Positions 1-8,467 are shown, numbered from the stretch's first letter. The stretch is 38,891 bases of DNA from Methylobacterium mesophilicum (GCF_022179445.1 NZ_BPQU01000039.1:1-38891), one strand, 5' to 3'. Translations and numbers: made by a program. The notes: generated by a model not told the origin, from the sequence alone.

Positions 1-53
1 CCGCCGGATACGAGGACGACTTGGCCGTCGCTACATAAGTGGGAACAGCTCTA
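1..53 (+). mobile_element. 3' end of an IS630-family insertion sequence (cut by window edge)
   Basis: The window opens inside an IS. Codons from base 3 read AGYEDDLAVAT followed by TAA at 36-38, which matches the last residues (AGYENDLAVAT) of the transposase at 36747-37708. The following GGGAACAGCTCTA (41-53) is the same right terminal repeat found at 37711-37723. The IS lies on the + strand and ends at a TA dinucleotide (52-53), as expected for IS630 transposition into TA. The bases differ slightly from the 36.7-kb copy, so this is a related but not identical element. Confidence 0.85.
3..38 (+). CDS. IS630-family transposase, C-terminal 11 codons only
   Basis: Only the last 11 residues and the TAA stop of a DDE transposase are inside the window. 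Identification rests on near identity to the C terminus of the complete element at 36.7 kb. Nothing can be said about whether the missing part is intact. Confidence 0.8.
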   Translation, partial: AGYEDDLAVAT

Positions 54-115
54 GTTCGGCCGGCTTCGCATTGCGAATCGAGCTGATCGAAGCGGCATAG
101 AGAACCCGGCTCGGC

Positions 116-931
116 TCACGGCGCCGCCAGCCCCGGATCCTGCCCGTTGGCCTCCAGGCTCCGCGCGACGAATCCGTGCGCCTTCGCCTGCGCCAGGAAA
201 CCTGCAAGAAAGGCCGCCCCCGCGTCCCGGCCGACCGGCAGGCCCATCGCCTGCGGGATGTCCATGAAATGTCCCGGCAGTAACCGCACCTCCTTGTGGG
301 CGGCCGCATAGGCGGCGAGCGGCTGGTGGACCCCGGCGGCGACATCGAGCCCGTCCCGGGCGAAGGCCGTGACCGCCTCCGCCGAAGTCGGCGCCCGCAC
401 CAGGGTGGCGTGGCGCAGCGCACGGGTCAGGAACAGGTCGTAGGCGCTGCCGCGTCCCACCGAGACGCGCACTCCGTCGCGGTCGACCGCCTCCAGGGTC
501 CGGATCGGCGAGGCGGCCGGCACCAAGTAGCTGCCGGCGATCAGCACGTAGGGGGCCGTGAAGGCGATGCCCTCGGCGCGCTGCGGGTCGATCGCCAGGA
601 AGCAGATGTCCCAGGTCCCGGACCGGGCCGAGGCCGAGACGGCGCCCGCGCCGGGAAACGTGACGAACGTCACCGGCACGCCGAGCCGCTGCGCCAGCGC
701 CCGGGCGAGATCCACCGACACGCCGGCCGGGCCGTCCGCCCCGGATCGGGCGAGCACCGGATTGCCGAGGTTGATCGCCGCTCGGAGGGTGCCGGTAGGG
801 GCGAGGTCGTGCAGGGCCGCAGGGGAGGGGGGCATCGAGGCAGGGGGCATCGGGACTGGGGGCATCGGGACCGTCTCCGCGCCGGCGGGGGCGGCAGCCA
901 GCAGGGCGCACAGGAGGGCCGCGATCCGCAT
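116..931 (-). CDS. periplasmic solute-binding protein, family 3 (amino-acid ABC type)
   Basis: The 271-residue protein has a signal peptide (MRIAALLCALLAAAPAGA, cleavage after AGA). It then follows the family-3 bilobed pattern: TGTLRAAINLGNPVLA near residue 47, GVSVDLARALAQRLGV near 70, GTWDICFLAIDPQRAEGIAF near 107, and a lobe-2 segment VRVSVGRGSAYDLFL. Family members bind amino acids or small polar solutes for ABC import or sensing. No permease or ATPase gene is adjacent, so it may be an orphan receptor. The mature N terminus carries a threefold MPP repeat (PMPPVPMPPASMPPSP) from a short DNA direct repeat near 828-872, an unusual linker. A GGAG lies seven bases before the ATG. It is the last gene of a leftward set with terC and the lipid kinase; the gap to terC is 50 bp. 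The substrate cannot be told from sequence. Confidence 0.8.
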   Translation of the reverse strand: MRIAALLCALLAAAPAGAETVPMPPVPMPPASMPPSPAALHDLAPTGTLRAAINLGNPVLARSGADGPAGVSVDLARALAQRLGVPVTFVTFPGAGAVSASARSGTWDICFLAIDPQRAEGIAFTAPYVLIAGSYLVPAASPIRTLEAVDRDGVRVSVGRGSAYDLFLTRALRHATLVRAPTSAEAVTAFARDGLDVAAGVHQPLAAYAAAHKEVRLLPGHFMDIPQAMGLPVGRDAGAAFLAGFLAQAKAHGFVARSLEANGQDPGLAAP

Positions 932-981
932 GGGTGTCTCCAGCGCCGTCTCGGCGCTTGGCGCCGGCGGGACGGGACCGC

Positions 982-1740
982 TCAGCGCGGGTTCCGGTCC
1001 GTGCCGGCGGCGGTCGCCCGCCTGCGTCCGCGGGCCAGCATGTTGAGGCCTTCGACGCCGGCCGAGAACGCCATGGCGGTGTAGATATAGCCCTTCGGCA
1101 CGTGCGCCCCAAAGCCTTCCGCGATCAGCGTCATGCCGATCATGATCAGGAAGCCCAGCGCCAGCATCACCACGGTGGGGTTGCGGGCGATAAAGGCCGA
1201 GAGCGGCTCGGCCGCGACCAGCATGACGATCACCGCCACCACCACGGCCACCATCATCACCGGCACGTGCTCGGTCATGCCCACTGCGGTGATGATCGAG
1301 TCGATCGAGAACACGAGGTCGAGGAGCAGGATCTGGCCGATCGCCGCGCCGAACCCGATCGTGCCGCCGGATGTCCCGGTCTCGGCCGGGCCATCGGGAT
1401 CGACGCTGTGATGGATCTCCTTGGTGGCCTTCCAGAGGAGGAACAGGCCGCCGCCGATCAGGATCAGGTCACGCCAGGAGAAATCCTGTCCCAGCACCGA
1501 GAAGACCGGCTCGGTCAGGTGCACGATGAACGCGACCGTGCCCAGCAGACCGAGCCGCAGGATCAAAGCCAGGCCGATGCCGATCCGCCGCGCCCGGGTC
1601 TGCTGGTCGGCGGGCAGCTTGTTGGTCAGGATCGAGATGAAGATCAGGTTGTCGACGCCGAGGACCACCTCCATCACGATGAGGGTCGCCAGGGCGGCCC
1701 AGATCGCGGGCTGACTCGCAAGCTGGATCAGGTCGGTCAC
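982..1740 (-). CDS. TerC-family integral membrane protein
   Basis: The 252-residue, highly hydrophobic protein has about seven membrane spans and the two conserved acidic membrane motifs of the TerC family: MEVVLGVDNLIFISI near residue 22 and LLDLVFSIDSIITAVGM mid-protein. TerC proteins are linked to metal (Mn) efflux, tellurite resistance and metalation of exported proteins; the cargo here is unknown. I chose the GTG at 1740 because its GTGA overlaps the TGA stop of the upstream lipid kinase, which suggests translational coupling, and because the family starts close to this LIQLASQPAIWAALATL helix. The open frame continues upstream to 2019, but that part is out-of-frame kinase sequence. Confidence 0.9.
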   Translation of the reverse strand: MTDLIQLASQPAIWAALATLIVMEVVLGVDNLIFISILTNKLPADQQTRARRIGIGLALILRLGLLGTVAFIVHLTEPVFSVLGQDFSWRDLILIGGGLFLLWKATKEIHHSVDPDGPAETGTSGGTIGFGAAIGQILLLDLVFSIDSIITAVGMTEHVPVMMVAVVVAVIVMLVAAEPLSAFIARNPTVVMLALGFLIMIGMTLIAEGFGAHVPKGYIYTAMAFSAGVEGLNMLARGRRRATAAGTDRNPR

Positions 1741-2690
1741 GGGTCGTGCGTCTCGCTGGTCGGGAAGAGGCGGCTGCCGAGGGCGGCCAGGTCGAACGGA
1801 CCGGCACTGCCCGCCGGATCGGGAGCGTACACCCGGAGGATCTTCGGGAAGACCTTGAAGTGGGCGGGCGTGTGCGTGGTCAGCTCGCCGTCGGTGTTCA
1901 CCGGCCGGGGCTTGCGCGTCGCGATCTTGATTTCCCGGGTCTGGAACGCGCGCACGTCGGCCGCGCGTCCATGGGTGCCCCGGCGCAGGGCCGGCAGCAG
2001 CGCGATCAGCCGCCACCAATGGGCGACTTCCAGGCTGTAGAAATCGAGCTTGCCGTCATCGACCGTGGCGGCCTCCTCCACGGTCATGCCGCCGCCGTAG
2101 TGGCGCCCGTTGCCGACGGAGACCTGGATGGTCGTCACCCGCTCGACCGTGCCGTCGTGCTCGATCGTCACCGTGAACGGCCGCACCCGCCGCAGCACCC
2201 GGATAGCCGCCACCGCGTAGCCGAGCACGCCCCAGGTCTTCTTCGATTCGGCCGTGAGTTCGCCCGCGAGTTCGGCCGAGAAACCGATGCTGGCGACGTT
2301 GAAGTAGTAGTGGCCGTTGACCCAGCCGAGATCGACCGGCCGCGCCGCGGCATTCGGGATGAACCGCGCCGCGGCGATCGGATCCAGCGGCAGGCCCAGG
2401 GAGCGGGCGAGGTCGTTGGCGGTGCCCAGCGGCAGGATAGCGAGGGGCAGGCCGCTCTCCACCAGGGCGGGGGCGGCCATGTTCATGGTGCCGTCGCCGC
2501 CGCCCAGGATCACGAGGTCGACGTCCTTGGCGTGCGCGCGGATGACCGCCCGGCAGTCGGCGTCCGGCGGCGGCTCCACCGGCTCGATCCCGCCCGCCCG
2601 CAGGATGCCCCGCACCTCGTCGAGGTCGAGGCCGCCGTTGCGCGCCTTCGCGTTGCAGATCAGCAGCGCCCGGCGTTGGTCGGCACTCAT
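1737..2690 (-). CDS. diacylglycerol kinase family lipid kinase (YegS/BmrU-like)
   Basis: The 317-residue protein phosphorylates a lipid such as diacylglycerol or phosphatidylglycerol at the inner membrane, judged by family. Seen in the sequence: the N-terminal LLICNAKARNG strand, the nucleotide-binding loop VILGGGDGTMN near residue 62, the PLGTANDLARSLGLP motif near 90, and the C-terminal beta-rich domain with VSVGNGRHYGGGM and NTDGE. The length is normal for the family. The start at 2690 has a good GGAG (2697-2700). An open frame continues upstream to about 3490 but has no family similarity and runs antisense to the divergent gene. The stop overlaps the GTG of terC by four bases. Exact substrate unknown. 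Confidence 0.9.
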   Translation of the reverse strand: MSADQRRALLICNAKARNGGLDLDEVRGILRAGGIEPVEPPPDADCRAVIRAHAKDVDLVILGGGDGTMNMAAPALVESGLPLAILPLGTANDLARSLGLPLDPIAAARFIPNAAARPVDLGWVNGHYYFNVASIGFSAELAGELTAESKKTWGVLGYAVAAIRVLRRVRPFTVTIEHDGTVERVTTIQVSVGNGRHYGGGMTVEEAATVDDGKLDFYSLEVAHWWRLIALLPALRRGTHGRAADVRAFQTREIKIATRKPRPVNTDGELTTHTPAHFKVFPKILRVYAPDPAGSAGPFDLAALGSRLFPTSETHDP

Positions 2691-2980
2691 CACGGGCTCC
2701 GATGCATCTGCGAGGTCACCGCAATCTCGAGTCGGGACACAGGAACCTCGATGCTCAGGGCGGCGAAAGGGGGGATGACAGCCCGAAACGCGCGACAGCC
2801 AAGATTGTCCCCGACTTGGTGGTGAAAAGATCGAGCGCAACCCCGTCATCCACGCAATCCCGGGCTGGTGTGGGCCCGGCACATCGTCAGAGTCACGGGT
2901 GCGCCCGGGGAAACCGTGGAACCGCTTCGGCATGCGGGCGCGTTCTCCCCACGTACGCTCCGGCCGCCAGGAAGGCACCG

Positions 2981-3829
2981 ATGCCCGCCACCCATCCCAC
3001 CCGCCGCGCCCTCGCCCTCGGCGTGATCCTGCCGCTGGCCCTCGTCGGCGGCGCCTCGGCCCAGCAGCAGGGGGCGGGGTCCCAGAGTTCCTGGGTCGAT
3101 CCGCCGGCCCGCGGCGCGCCGTCCAAGGCGCAGCCGTCTGAGCAAGCCGCCGAGCAGGCGAAGCGGGCCGTCCCGGAGAAGGAGCCCGTTCGGCAGGCCG
3201 CCAAGTCGGAGTCCGCGGACGACGCAATGCCCAAGAGCGGCGTGACCAAGAGCGGCGTGACCCCGGCCGCGGGCCCGAAGCGGGCGGCCGCCGCCCTGGA
3301 GCGCCCACCCGCCCGCGAGGCCTCGCGACGGCATGCCCCGCATCCGCGCCGGCTCGCCGACACGCCGGCGGCCGTGGCGCCGGCTCCGGCTTCGGCGGCC
3401 TCAGGGGAGCGGGCCGCCGTGGCCCGGGCCCTGGCGGCGAACTACCTCGCCACCGTCTCAAGCTCGGGCGACACGATGGTCGGCGCCGCACCGCATTTCT
3501 ACGGGTCGCGGGTTCGCTTCTACGGGCATCCGGTCACCCTGGCGGGGCTGGTGGCCGAGAAGCGCAGCTTCGTGCAGCGCTGGCCCGAGCGGCGCTACGA
3601 GCCGCGGACCATCCGCACCGCCTGCGATTCCGAGACCTGCACGATCCGCACGATCGTGGATTTCCGCACCGCGAACCCCGATCGCGGCGCCGTCTCCACC
3701 GGGGCGGCCGAGCTGGTCCTGGAGGTGAGCTTCGCGGGCACGCGCCCGGTGATCGTCGGCGAGACCGGACGGGTCCTGCACCGGAGCGTCCAGGCCGGCA
3801 CCCTGGCCCCCTCGCCCGGCAAGGCGTAA
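2981..3829 (+). CDS. secreted or periplasmic hypothetical protein with Ala/Pro-rich linker and C-terminal NTF2-like-looking domain
   Basis: This 282-residue protein starts at 2981, five bases after AGGAAGG. A signal peptide (RRALALGVILPLALVGGASA, cleaved before QQQG) is followed by a low-complexity Lys/Ala/Pro region of about 110 residues. The C-terminal domain (about 135-275) contains ARALAANYLATVSSSGD, FYGSRVRFYGHPVTLAGLV, EKRSFVQRWPERRYEPR and a Cys pair (TACDSETC). The pattern of a short-chain YYG..V.YYGK....V...K..F..RWP.R.Y resembles domains found in many alphaproteobacterial secreted proteins and suggests an NTF2-like fold, but I cannot name a function. It is 43 bp upstream of another rightward gene and divergent from the lipid kinase. 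The 290-bp divergent gap (2691-2980) presumably carries both promoters; I see no clear element there. Confidence 0.75.
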   Translation: MPATHPTRRALALGVILPLALVGGASAQQQGAGSQSSWVDPPARGAPSKAQPSEQAAEQAKRAVPEKEPVRQAAKSESADDAMPKSGVTKSGVTPAAGPKRAAAALERPPAREASRRHAPHPRRLADTPAAVAPAPASAASGERAAVARALAANYLATVSSSGDTMVGAAPHFYGSRVRFYGHPVTLAGLVAEKRSFVQRWPERRYEPRTIRTACDSETCTIRTIVDFRTANPDRGAVSTGAAELVLEVSFAGTRPVIVGETGRVLHRSVQAGTLAPSPGKA

Positions 3830-3871
3830 AGCGGCTTCCGTGCGGCGCGCGGTGATGCCGGGATCGGGTTT

Positions 3872-5149
3872 ATGACGTCTTCAACGGTGGTGGCGGAACA
3901 GGAATCGGGGCCGGCGCGTCCGGCGCTCGACGATCCGGAGCGCGCCGCCCTCCGCGAGGCGATCCGGGCGGCGATCGCCCGGGCGCGCCCGCGTCCGGTG
4001 GCGGTTCGGACCCTCGGGCTCATGGCCGAGGCCGCCATCGTGCGCGGGGACGCGGGCTACCGGGTGCTCGACCGGCACGGCGTCGTGCGCACGCGGCCCG
4101 GCACCGGCGAGCCGCTGACGCTCGCCGATTTCGTGGCGGAGCTGCAGGCACGGCATCCGGCCCTGTTCCTGCCGCCTGAGGTGGAACCGGAGCCCGAGGC
4201 CGAGCCCGAAGAGCCGAAGGATTCTCCGATCCTGACCGGTGCCTACGAGATGAAGGCCGCCACCGCGCGCTTCGTCGAGACCCAGTCCGAGCGCGCCCGG
4301 TCGCTCGCCGAGCGCTCCTCAGTCCAGGGGCGGGCGCTGGCGCAGAACGCCGCCGGCCGCTTCGCGACCCTGCGGACAGGCCTGCAGGCCCGGTTCACCC
4401 GCCGTCCCGACGCCGCGGCGTCCGGCGCGGATCCGGTCTCGGCGTGGAACGACGGCCCGGGCCGGCTCGGCGAGTCGGTGCGCGACAGCCTGCCCCATCT
4501 GCGCGAACGGCTCGGTCTCGCCGGCGGCGACGAGGGCAGCCGCCGGCATCGGCGCTGGCTCGCGGGCGCGAGCGCGGCCGCCCTGGTGGCGGTGGTCGCG
4601 GCGGGCCTCGTCCTGGCCGGCCGCGAGCCCGATTCCACGCGCTCCACGACCGCCCCGCCTCAGGCGGCCAATGCACCCGCGACCGCCCCGCCCCGAGCGG
4701 GATCCCAAACCGGATCTCAAGCCGGATCTCAAGCCGCCGGGCCGTCGGCGGCGTCTCCCTCCGCCCCCGACACGGTCACGCCCCCGCCCGAGACCGGCGG
4801 CGATCCCGAGCCCGACACGCCGCCGCCCGCGGCGAACGCCATCACCGGCACGGCCCAGGTGATCGACACCGCGACCCTCAAGGTCGCCGGCAAGGTCGTG
4901 CGCCTGTTCGGGGTCGAGTGGGTGCGCGGCGGCCAGGCGGACGAGCTGACCCGCTACATCGGCGGCCGCACCGTAACCTGCCAGCCGGCCCCGGGCAGCG
5001 AGACGATGAACTGCCTGGTAAACGGGCGTGACCTCTCGGAAGTCGTTCTGTTCAACGGCGGCGGCCGGGCCTCCCCGGAGGCGAGCCCCGAACTGGTCGC
5101 CGCCGAGGACCACGCGCGCACCGAGCGGCTCGGCGTCTGGAAGCGCTGA
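3872..5149 (+). CDS. single-pass membrane protein with C-terminal degenerate TNase (SNc)-like OB domain
   Basis: In this 425-residue protein the first 105 residues form a conserved-looking domain (DPERAALREAIRAAIARA to FVAELQARHPALFLPP). A Glu/Pro stretch, a helical segment and one membrane span (about 232-250, WLAGASAAALVAVVAAGLVL) follow. Then comes a long Pro/Ala/Ser/Gln linker with SQTGSQAGSQAAG repeats, and finally a Staphylococcus-nuclease-like domain from about 330 (ITGTAQVIDTATLKVAGKVVRLFGVEW). Active TNases carry V.DGDT and GIDAPE; here these read VIDTATL and GVEWVRG, so key metal and catalytic acids are missing. A binding or structural role is more likely than nuclease activity. Neighbour galM follows after 14 bp. 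Confidence 0.75.
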   Translation: MTSSTVVAEQESGPARPALDDPERAALREAIRAAIARARPRPVAVRTLGLMAEAAIVRGDAGYRVLDRHGVVRTRPGTGEPLTLADFVAELQARHPALFLPPEVEPEPEAEPEEPKDSPILTGAYEMKAATARFVETQSERARSLAERSSVQGRALAQNAAGRFATLRTGLQARFTRRPDAAASGADPVSAWNDGPGRLGESVRDSLPHLRERLGLAGGDEGSRRHRRWLAGASAAALVAVVAAGLVLAGREPDSTRSTTAPPQAANAPATAPPRAGSQTGSQAGSQAAGPSAASPSAPDTVTPPPETGGDPEPDTPPPAANAITGTAQVIDTATLKVAGKVVRLFGVEWVRGGQADELTRYIGGRTVTCQPAPGSETMNCLVNGRDLSEVVLFNGGGRASPEASPELVAAEDHARTERLGVWKR

Positions 5150-5163
5150 GCGAGGATCGCGGC

Positions 5164-6204
5164 ATGGCGGGCGAGATCTTCGGGCGCACCGCGGACGGCC
5201 AGACGGTCACCCGGCACCTGCTGGCCCGGGGGAGCCTGCGCGTCCACGTCATCGATTTCGGCGCGGTGATCACGGCGATCGAAGTGCCCGACCGCGCGGG
5301 CCGCAGCGCCAACGTCGTCCTCGGGCTCGACACGCTCGCGGGCTACGAGACCGTGAGCCCGAGCTTCGGCGCCGTGGTCGGGCGCTACGCCAACCGCATC
5401 GCGGGCGGGCGCTTCAGCCTCGACGGCCAGACCTACCGGTTGCCGGTGAACGAGGGGCCCAACACCCTGCACGGCGGCGACCGGAATTTCGGAAAACATC
5501 TCTGGCGCGTGGAGGCGACCGACGCCACGAGCCTTGCCCTGGCCCGCCGCTCGCCGGACGGCGAGGAGGGGTTTCCCGGCACCCTCGACGTCCGCGTGCG
5601 CTACAGCCTGCCCGAGGACGGGCTGCTGCGGCTCGATTACGAGGCGGTGACCGACCGGCCGACGGTTCTCAACCTCACCAATCACAGCTACTTCAACCTC
5701 GCCGGGGAGGGGACCGGCAGCGTGCTCGACCACGCCGTGCAGATCGAGGCCGACGCGTTCACGCCCACCGACGCGACGCAGGTCCCCACCGGCGCGTTCC
5801 GGCCGGTCGCCGGCACCCCGTTCGATTTCCGGACTCCGCACCGGTTGGGCGCGCGCATCCGCGCGGGCGATCCGCAACTGGCCTACGCCAAGGGCTACGA
5901 CCACACCTTCGTGCTGCGCGGCCCCGCCGGGACCCTGCGCCCGGCCGCCACCTGCGTCGATCCGGGCAGCGGCCGGCGGCTCGACGTGGCGACCACGCAG
6001 CCGGCCCTGCAGCTCTACACCGGCAACAACCTGGACGGCACGCTGATCGGCCCCTCCGGCCGGACCTACCGCTCGGGCGACGGCGTCTGCTTCGAGACGC
6101 AGGGCTTTCCGGACGCCCCGAACCAGCCGGCCTTCCCGTCCGCGATCCTGCGCCCGTGCGAGGTCTTCCGGGCGGCCACCACGTTCCGCTTCTCGGTGGC
6201 GTGA
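5164..6204 (+). CDS. galM: aldose 1-epimerase (galactose mutarotase)
   Basis: The 346-residue enzyme interconverts alpha and beta anomers of aldoses in the cytoplasm. Family marks are GRYANRIAGGRFSLDG near residue 76, the HGG after NEGPNTL near 100, the NLTNHSYFNLAGEG segment with the catalytic His near 176, the YDHTFVLRG segment, and the C-terminal CFETQGFPDAPNQPAFPS with the catalytic Glu. Length is normal. It starts 14 bp after the preceding gene, so they may be co-transcribed. It converges with the leftward cluster that ends at 6209, leaving only four bases between the two stop codons and no room for a separate terminator. Confidence 0.95.
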   Translation: MAGEIFGRTADGQTVTRHLLARGSLRVHVIDFGAVITAIEVPDRAGRSANVVLGLDTLAGYETVSPSFGAVVGRYANRIAGGRFSLDGQTYRLPVNEGPNTLHGGDRNFGKHLWRVEATDATSLALARRSPDGEEGFPGTLDVRVRYSLPEDGLLRLDYEAVTDRPTVLNLTNHSYFNLAGEGTGSVLDHAVQIEADAFTPTDATQVPTGAFRPVAGTPFDFRTPHRLGARIRAGDPQLAYAKGYDHTFVLRGPAGTLRPAATCVDPGSGRRLDVATTQPALQLYTGNNLDGTLIGPSGRTYRSGDGVCFETQGFPDAPNQPAFPSAILRPCEVFRAATTFRFSVA

Positions 6205-6208
6205 GCCG

Positions 6209-6967
6209 TCACGCCGCGAGAACCAGGTCCTCCCGCATCACCGGGACGGCGGCCACCGCCGGAGCGGAGGGTTTCGGGCGCCAGGTCTCGCCGAGCGCCA
6301 GGAGCGCGGCCTTGACCGCGTCGAGCTGCGAGGGCTCGCCCTCGGCCATGCCCTCGGCGGCGGCCACCTCCTTCAGGTACTCGTCCCAGGCCCAGCGCCG
6401 CAGGATCTCGCGCTTGCCGTCGCGGAGCAGCCGCGGGTGGTCCAGCACGGCCGCCGGCGTCGCGAACACCGCGGCCGGGTTGATCAAGGCCCGTTCCAGA
6501 TCCGGCAGGGCCGGGACGCCCGGCTGCGCGACCCGCGCGCCCGTCCGCCCGGGCACCACGCGGAGCGGCGCGCCCCCGGGCTGCCGCCGGTCATCCCGGC
6601 GGGCCGCGCGACTCGAGACCGGGCGCTTGCGGGCGGCCTCGGCGGGGTCGGGCTCGGCCTCGTATGCGAGGCCCTGGCGCTCCGCGTAGGCGATCGCCTG
6701 CGCCCGGGTCGGGAAGGTCAGCCGGACATCCGTGGCGAGCGGATCGCCGCCGCCGGTCCAGCCCATCAGCGGCTCGATCTCGGGCGGCGTCTCGCGCGCG
6801 AATGTGAGGATCCAGGTGCCCTCCCGGGCGCGGCCCGAGGTCTCCACGGGGCGCTTGTGGCGCCGGATGTAGGCTTTTCGGCCGGCGAGCCATGGGGCCG
6901 CGGCGACGACGGCCGGGGGATGGTTGTGTCCGAGTCCGATCACACGATCCTGAATGGTCGTTTGCAT
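6209..6967 (-). CDS. NDUFS4-like (ETC complex I subunit) domain protein fused to a second small module
   Basis: The 252-residue protein starts with IGLGHNHPP. Residues about 30-115 match the NDUFS4/ETC_C1 domain pattern: TWILTFARETPPEIEPLMGW, then DVRLTFPTRAQAIAYAERQG followed by LAYEAEPDP. In the true complex I accessory subunit this domain is nearly the whole protein. Here a basic linker leads to a C-terminal module (about 165-245, VFATPAAVLDHPRLLRDGKR to ILRRWAWDEYL) that is clearly similar to the 7409-7828 protein two genes upstream. The genuine complex I subunit is usually about 100 residues, so this is a fusion or paralogue of unknown role. GGGAGG precedes the ATG at 6967. It is the last gene of the leftward Hsp20 cluster. 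Confidence 0.75.
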   Translation of the reverse strand: MQTTIQDRVIGLGHNHPPAVVAAAPWLAGRKAYIRRHKRPVETSGRAREGTWILTFARETPPEIEPLMGWTGGGDPLATDVRLTFPTRAQAIAYAERQGLAYEAEPDPAEAARKRPVSSRAARRDDRRQPGGAPLRVVPGRTGARVAQPGVPALPDLERALINPAAVFATPAAVLDHPRLLRDGKREILRRWAWDEYLKEVAAAEGMAEGEPSQLDAVKAALLALGETWRPKPSAPAVAAVPVMREDLVLAA

Positions 6968-7038
6968 GGTTGCCTCCCTGGAGCGGCGCCCGACCGGCAA
7001 GCCGTCGGGTGCCGCCGATGGTTGGGGATGCGGCGCGG

Positions 7039-7392
7039 TCAGGCCGACAGCAGCCCGAGGCGCGCCGCGGATTGGACGCCGAAGCTCCCCGCGAAGGCGA
7101 GGAGGGCGGCGTCCCAGGCGGTGAGATGCGTGGCGTTGGCCGGCGGCCCGGCCCGGGTGATCGCGGCGCCGAGCCAGACGAAGCCCGACAGGCTCAGCAA
7201 TCCGGCCAGCACCCAGGGCATGGCGGGGGCCGGGCTGAGGGCCGCGAGGGCCAGGCAGAGGATGACGGACGCGATCCAGCCGGTGAGGGTGGACCAGGAC
7301 GCCCGCTCCGCCGCCTCGGCCGGCGGCTCGGCCCGGCTCCGCCGGAGCCGGCGCGACCACCGATAGCGGTCCTTTAGGTCGAAGGTCGTCAT
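7039..7392 (-). CDS. small multi-pass membrane protein, unknown function
   Basis: This 117-residue protein has a basic cytoplasmic N terminus (RYRWSRRLRRSRAEPP) followed by about three hydrophobic segments (LTGWIASVILCLALAALSP, WVLAGLLSLSGFVWLGAAI, AWDAALLAFAGSFGVQ). GGAGGG lies five bases before the ATG. It sits 16 bp after the 7409-7828 gene and 71 bp before the NDUFS4-like gene, so it is very likely in the same transcript. I do not recognise a family. Confidence 0.65.
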   Translation of the reverse strand: MTTFDLKDRYRWSRRLRRSRAEPPAEAAERASWSTLTGWIASVILCLALAALSPAPAMPWVLAGLLSLSGFVWLGAAITRAGPPANATHLTAWDAALLAFAGSFGVQSAARLGLLSA

Positions 7393-7408
7393 CGTGTCCC
7401 TCCGGGCC

Positions 7409-7828
7409 TCAGTTCAGGACGGCGTCCGGTGCTCCCGCGCCCGGCCGTGAGCGTCGGCCGAGCACGATGGGAATCCGCGGCTTGCGCGGCGTCGCGGTCC
7501 CGGCCGGGGCGGGCGCGCCGTCCAGCGCCTGGAGCGCGGCCAGGACGTCGTCGATCGGCACCGGCTCGGCCCGGCAGCCGGGCAGGCACCGCAGCGTCGG
7601 GCAGGATTCCACGGCGCGCGCGTCGGAGGCCCAGGAGGCCAGGATCGCCCGCTTCTCGGCCCGCGACAGGCCGGGATAGGACAGGACCTCCCGGGGGTGC
7701 CGGAACACGTCGCCCGGCGCCACGAAGGCTTCGAACGGGTCGACCGCCGTCGCCCGCAGGTTGGCCGCGGCCATCGGGCCGAGGCGCTCGATGGACAGGT
7801 CGATCGGTGTGGTTTCGATGGGCTGCAT
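7409..7828 (-). CDS. small soluble protein carrying the module also found in the 6209-6967 protein
   Basis: Of the 139 residues, 32-100 (DPFEAFVAPGDVFRHP, LSYPGLSRAEKRAILASWAS, then PVPIDDVLAALQALD) align with the C terminus of the NDUFS4-like protein: both have VF..P..VL..P.L...KR.IL..W..D, followed by a helix before an ALxxLx segment. A CPTLRCLPGC stretch has three cysteines. AGGAGGG precedes the ATG at 7828. No function is known to me. It is 120 bp downstream of an Hsp20 gene, and its context suggests stress or redox adaptation, which is inference only. Confidence 0.65.
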   Translation of the reverse strand: MQPIETTPIDLSIERLGPMAAANLRATAVDPFEAFVAPGDVFRHPREVLSYPGLSRAEKRAILASWASDARAVESCPTLRCLPGCRAEPVPIDDVLAALQALDGAPAPAGTATPRKPRIPIVLGRRSRPGAGAPDAVLN

Positions 7829-7948
7829 GGGACCCTCCTGTGCGTCAGCAAAGGTTGGGGCGGCCGGCAGGCCCGCTCAGGGGCGCCCTGACGGTCCAGG
7901 CCGGCCGCCGCGTCATGCGTCACTAACCCGCCGGATCGGCGGACCGCC

Positions 7949-8467
7949 TCAATGCGCCGTCTTCTGGGCGCCGCCGTTGATGGCGATCCGGCGGCCCCGC
8001 TCCGGCGCCTTCTCCGAGCGCGGCAGCGTCACGGTGAGCACGCCGTTCCGGAACGACGCCGCGGCCTTGTCCTCCTCGACCGGGAACGGCAGGGCGATCA
8101 CCCGCTCGAAGCGGCCGTAGCTGCGCTCCGAGTAGCCGCGGGCCGTGTCGGTGTTTTCCGAACGCTTCTCGCCCCGCAGGATCAGCACGCCGTCCTCGAC
8201 CAGGAGCTCGACGTCCTTCTCGTCGAGGCCGGGCAGCTCGGCCGAGAGCTTCAGGCCGCCCTCGGCCTCCACCAGCTCGACCCTGGGCCAGCCGAGGCCG
8301 CGCCCGGCCGGGCTCGCACCTGAGCCGAACCCGGTGAACACGTCGTCGAACAGGCGGTTCACCTCGCGGTGGAGCGTCAGGAACGGATTGGCCGCCTCGG
8401 TCGCCAGGGTGCTCGGCGCCGGGATGGCGGCGTTGCGGTTCCACGGGATCAGGTCTCTCACGCTCAT
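7949..8467 (-). CDS. Hsp20/alpha-crystallin family small heat-shock protein
   Basis: The 172-residue ATP-independent holdase chaperone has an N-terminal arm (NPFLTLHREVNRLFDDVFTG) and an alpha-crystallin domain from about residue 60 (PRVELVEAEGGLKLSAELPG, DVELLVEDGVLILRGEKR, YGRFERVIALPFPVE, ASFRNGVLTVTLPRS). A short C-terminal tail includes RRIAINGG, an I-x-I-type anchor. It is of the class typical of rhizobial HspC/HspD-like proteins. The Shine-Dalgarno GGAG sits in the loop of a small inverted repeat CGGAAGGAGATTCCG (8468-8482) directly before the ATG. It is the second of two adjacent Hsp20 genes. Confidence 0.9.
   Translation of the reverse strand: MSVRDLIPWNRNAAIPAPSTLATEAANPFLTLHREVNRLFDDVFTGFGSGASPAGRGLGWPRVELVEAEGGLKLSAELPGLDEKDVELLVEDGVLILRGEKRSENTDTARGYSERSYGRFERVIALPFPVEEDKAAASFRNGVLTVTLPRSEKAPERGRRIAINGGAQKTAH

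Noticed and set aside
982..2019. 345-residue leftward frame as a long TerC protein
   Set aside because: The first 93 codons are out-of-frame lipid kinase sequence; the GTG at 1740 overlapping the kinase stop is the sound start.
1737..3491. 584-residue leftward frame as a long kinase
   Set aside because: The extra N terminus is Arg/Pro-rich antisense to the 2981 gene; the ATG at 2690 has a ribosome site and family fit.
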